Shown: positions 62,353 through 64,000 of the stretch, piece after piece
Numbering within the stretch: position 1 is the first letter of the stretch
Layout of the letters: every line of letters starts with the position of its first letter
Source of the DNA: Chitinophaga rhizophila
GTDB taxonomy: Bacteria > Bacteroidota > Bacteroidia > Chitinophagales > Chitinophagaceae
Reading direction: 5' to 3'
Length of the DNA stretch: 64,000 bases
Assembly (NCBI RefSeq): GCF_019492185.1
Contig: NZ_JAICCF010000004.1
Coordinates: forward strand, 434,001 to 498,000
The notes under the pieces: generated by a model
Told to the model about the DNA's origin: nothing
The model's input: the letters and a program-made list of their open reading frames with translations, nothing else
The model's database searches: none
Position numbers and translations under genes: made by a program

Positions 62353-64000
62353 ATGACAGACAAATTCTTCGATAAAGAATGGACAAACTACCTTCGATCT
62401 TATGGTTTCCCCGGCAGCCCGCATAATAACTTCCACCAGATAGCGAATAATGCTTTCAACCTGCTACCCGGTACGGAGGCTGTGTATCTTAACAAGGCAC
62501 TCTCCGAGCAGAAAGCCTATACCGGTATAGCGCCGGTACGGGTCATTCCATATGAGTATGACTGCCTCTATGACGGGGCACTGCAACTGCTACTAAACGA
62601 TCAGTATAACGAACAGCAACTGCTGACTGTTTATATGAACGTGATCAGTTTTTATAAGGAAAGACAGTTACAGTCTCCGGCAGGCACGACACAGCCAGCG
62701 GCAACCCAGGTTTACAATGGTATTGATATCATTGACATCAGCAGCGAAGGAAGCCGGATTGATTACAGTGAGCAACCTACGGTAACCGGACCTGCCATGC
62801 CGGCCGGAAACACACCCAGCTACTACGAAGAAAACGCCAAACTTGGACACCGGTTTAAAGATAAGCTATACCTTAATGTAAGGGAAGCGGAATGGCTGAA
62901 TAAGTTCTGGAATCCTGATAACATATTCCTGTCTGTCGAAGGTTGTTGCATTGCGGTGATCAGGTTATACCTGGCTTGCATGAAAGTGATAGACAAGGAA
63001 TGTAAACAGCACAACAGCACTGTTGAAGATAGCGTCGCCTCCCTGACAACCAAGGTATTGAAAATCGCTTATAAGGGTGGCGATAGTACTGAATCTGCCT
63101 ACTACAAAGAACGTATAGAGAGCGATATTTACCTTACTATATTCAAAAGGGCAGAAAACGCAGTACGTGAGAAATACGCGCAAAAGCGCAAACTAAATGA
63201 AGACTTTCCCTATAACAAATGCAGCCGCTTATTTGAAGACCAGATTGGCAAGTTACTAGCGGAGGCAATCATCAGTAAGGAGAAAGCTGTTCCACCGGCG
63301 GACAGGGTAACGGAAATTCAGCTGAATGCACAAAATAACACCAGGTGGAAGCAGTTCTTCCAGCAAATAGAAGAAAGGGTAAATAAGGATAACTACGCGG
63401 CTTGCGTGGGGGATGTAATACAACTGGCGGCATTGAATATCAATAACCCCCAAAAAGAAAACATCTTCTTTGACGCATCCAAGCTGTTTGCTGCATATGA
63501 CCGGGAAGACGCTGTCAGGTTCTACCTCAAATACCTGCATGCCGACCTCCGCTCTGAGAACGCCGATCGTAAACAGCTGCCAAAAACCATTCATAAAAGC
63601 CTCTTTAAGACAGAACAGGAGAAACAGTCGTTTGAACTCGTGGCAAATAACCTGATACAGACGCTTAATCTGAAGGCTGCACTCGAAGAAGTACCCGGCA
63701 TCTTCCTTAAAAAACGGCGTACAGTCCAACTGGATGCTGCTGCAATCGAAGCTGTCAGATCGGCACATAGTGAGACGGTCAGCCATCTCAACAGACTGCT
63801 TCAGGACGAAGAGCCGGAAGACGAGATCACCCTTGCTCCTGCTGCCGCCTCTATTACCCTGCTACCGCCTGTAGTAGAGATCAGAACAGGCAATGAGATG
63901 GTATTTGCAGCCGGCATCGCACTGAATACGCAGCAACAGGAATTGCTGTCCCTGTTCCGGGACAATGCCTGCAGCCTGTCGGCTGACGCTGTCTCGTCAT
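62353..64000 (+). CDS. TerB_C-like (tellurite resistance-associated) protein, partial at window edge
   Basis: An ATG at 62353 opens a frame with no stop through the right edge (549 codons seen), so the 3' end is missing. The start MTDKFFDKEWTNYLRSYGF has no signal peptide. Residues about 160-300 form a helical region (WLNKFWNPDNIFLSVEG, IDKECKQHN). The segment ALEEVPGIFLKKRRTVQLD followed by AVRSAHSETVSHLNRLLQDE (about 455-495) resembles the start of the TerB_C domain. Such proteins accompany helicase/ATPase genes in stress- or phage-response clusters. The role is inferred from family resemblance only; the neighbours lie outside the window. Confidence 0.6.
   Translation, partial: MTDKFFDKEWTNYLRSYGFPGSPHNNFHQIANNAFNLLPGTEAVYLNKALSEQKAYTGIAPVRVIPYEYDCLYDGALQLLLNDQYNEQQLLTVYMNVISFYKERQLQSPAGTTQPAATQVYNGIDIIDISSEGSRIDYSEQPTVTGPAMPAGNTPSYYEENAKLGHRFKDKLYLNVREAEWLNKFWNPDNIFLSVEGCCIAVIRLYLACMKVIDKECKQHNSTVEDSVASLTTKVLKIAYKGGDSTESAYYKERIESDIYLTIFKRAENAVREKYAQKRKLNEDFPYNKCSRLFEDQIGKLLAEAIISKEKAVPPADRVTEIQLNAQNNTRWKQFFQQIEERVNKDNYAACVGDVIQLAALNINNPQKENIFFDASKLFAAYDREDAVRFYLKYLHADLRSENADRKQLPKTIHKSLFKTEQEKQSFELVANNLIQTLNLKAALEEVPGIFLKKRRTVQLDAAAIEAVRSAHSETVSHLNRLLQDEEPEDEITLAPAAASITLLPPVVEIRTGNEMVFAAGIALNTQQQELLSLFRDNACSLSADAVSS

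Noticed and set aside
1..64000. tRNA, rRNA or transposase genes
   Set aside because: A scan for T-loop-like GGTTCGA contexts outside coding regions, rRNA signatures and transposase-like frames gave nothing convincing.

Overview
The window looks like chromosomal DNA from a Bacteroidota of the Chitinophaga type. The evidence is TAnnTTTG-type -7 promoter elements, a giant surface protein with a gliding-motility (type IX secretion) C-terminus, a DUF6443/RHS protein, a TonB-dependent receptor, several AraC regulators and secreted glycan hydrolases. No rRNA, tRNA, transposase or CRISPR array was recognised. Almost all large genes left of about 59 kb lie on the minus strand.

Layout. 0-5 kb is visibly AT-rich accessory DNA. 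It holds the broken 5' end of a uvrA-like gene fused to a copy of part of a lipoprotein gene, an FAD monooxygenase with a small membrane protein opposite an AraC regulator, and four small unknown proteins. 5-16 kb carries an unknown 179-aa protein, a GH16 lipoprotein, a bacteriophytochrome histidine kinase, YwbE, a 1690-aa DUF4132 protein with a small partner, a DUF6965-like protein and an AraC regulator. 16-26 kb is a minus-strand molybdo-hydroxylase locus. From upstream to downstream it encodes the [2Fe-2S] subunit, the molybdopterin subunit, a di-haem cytochrome c, XdhC, a MocA-like cytidylyltransferase, MoaA, a ModE-like regulator and a TonB receptor. 26-34 kb holds an RHS toxin with a candidate immunity gene, then about 2 kb of non-coding DNA that ends in a tandem array built from the 3' end of the neighbouring NAD(P)-binding gene.

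34-42 kb holds DUF2809, a GH5 enzyme with a C-terminal carbohydrate-binding-like domain, an aldehyde dehydrogenase/DUF779 pair with a divergent AraC regulator, an M1 metallopeptidase and a 2'-5' RNA ligase-like protein. 42-50 kb holds an orphan LuxR-type response regulator, a candidate structured RNA, a di-haem cytochrome c peroxidase-like lipoprotein, a PhoX-like lipoprotein, a flavin reductase-like protein, a GH71/99-like lipoprotein and a methyltransferase. 50.5-59 kb is one 2830-aa repeat adhesin. 59-64 kb holds an AT-rich spacer with two DnaA-box consensus sequences, DinB-like and VOC proteins, a nucleotide pyrophosphatase/phosphodiesterase and the start of a TerB_C-like protein that runs off the right edge.

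Two themes stand out. The first is a set of partial gene duplications: a lipoprotein segment, the moaA 3' end and the multi-copy 3' end of the 32.8-kb gene. They may record a common slippage or recombination process. The second is a set of accessory systems of uncertain function: RHS toxin plus candidate immunity, DUF4132 plus partner, and TerB_C at the edge. Many starts were moved inward from the longest open frame because a signal peptide or family N-terminus begins there.
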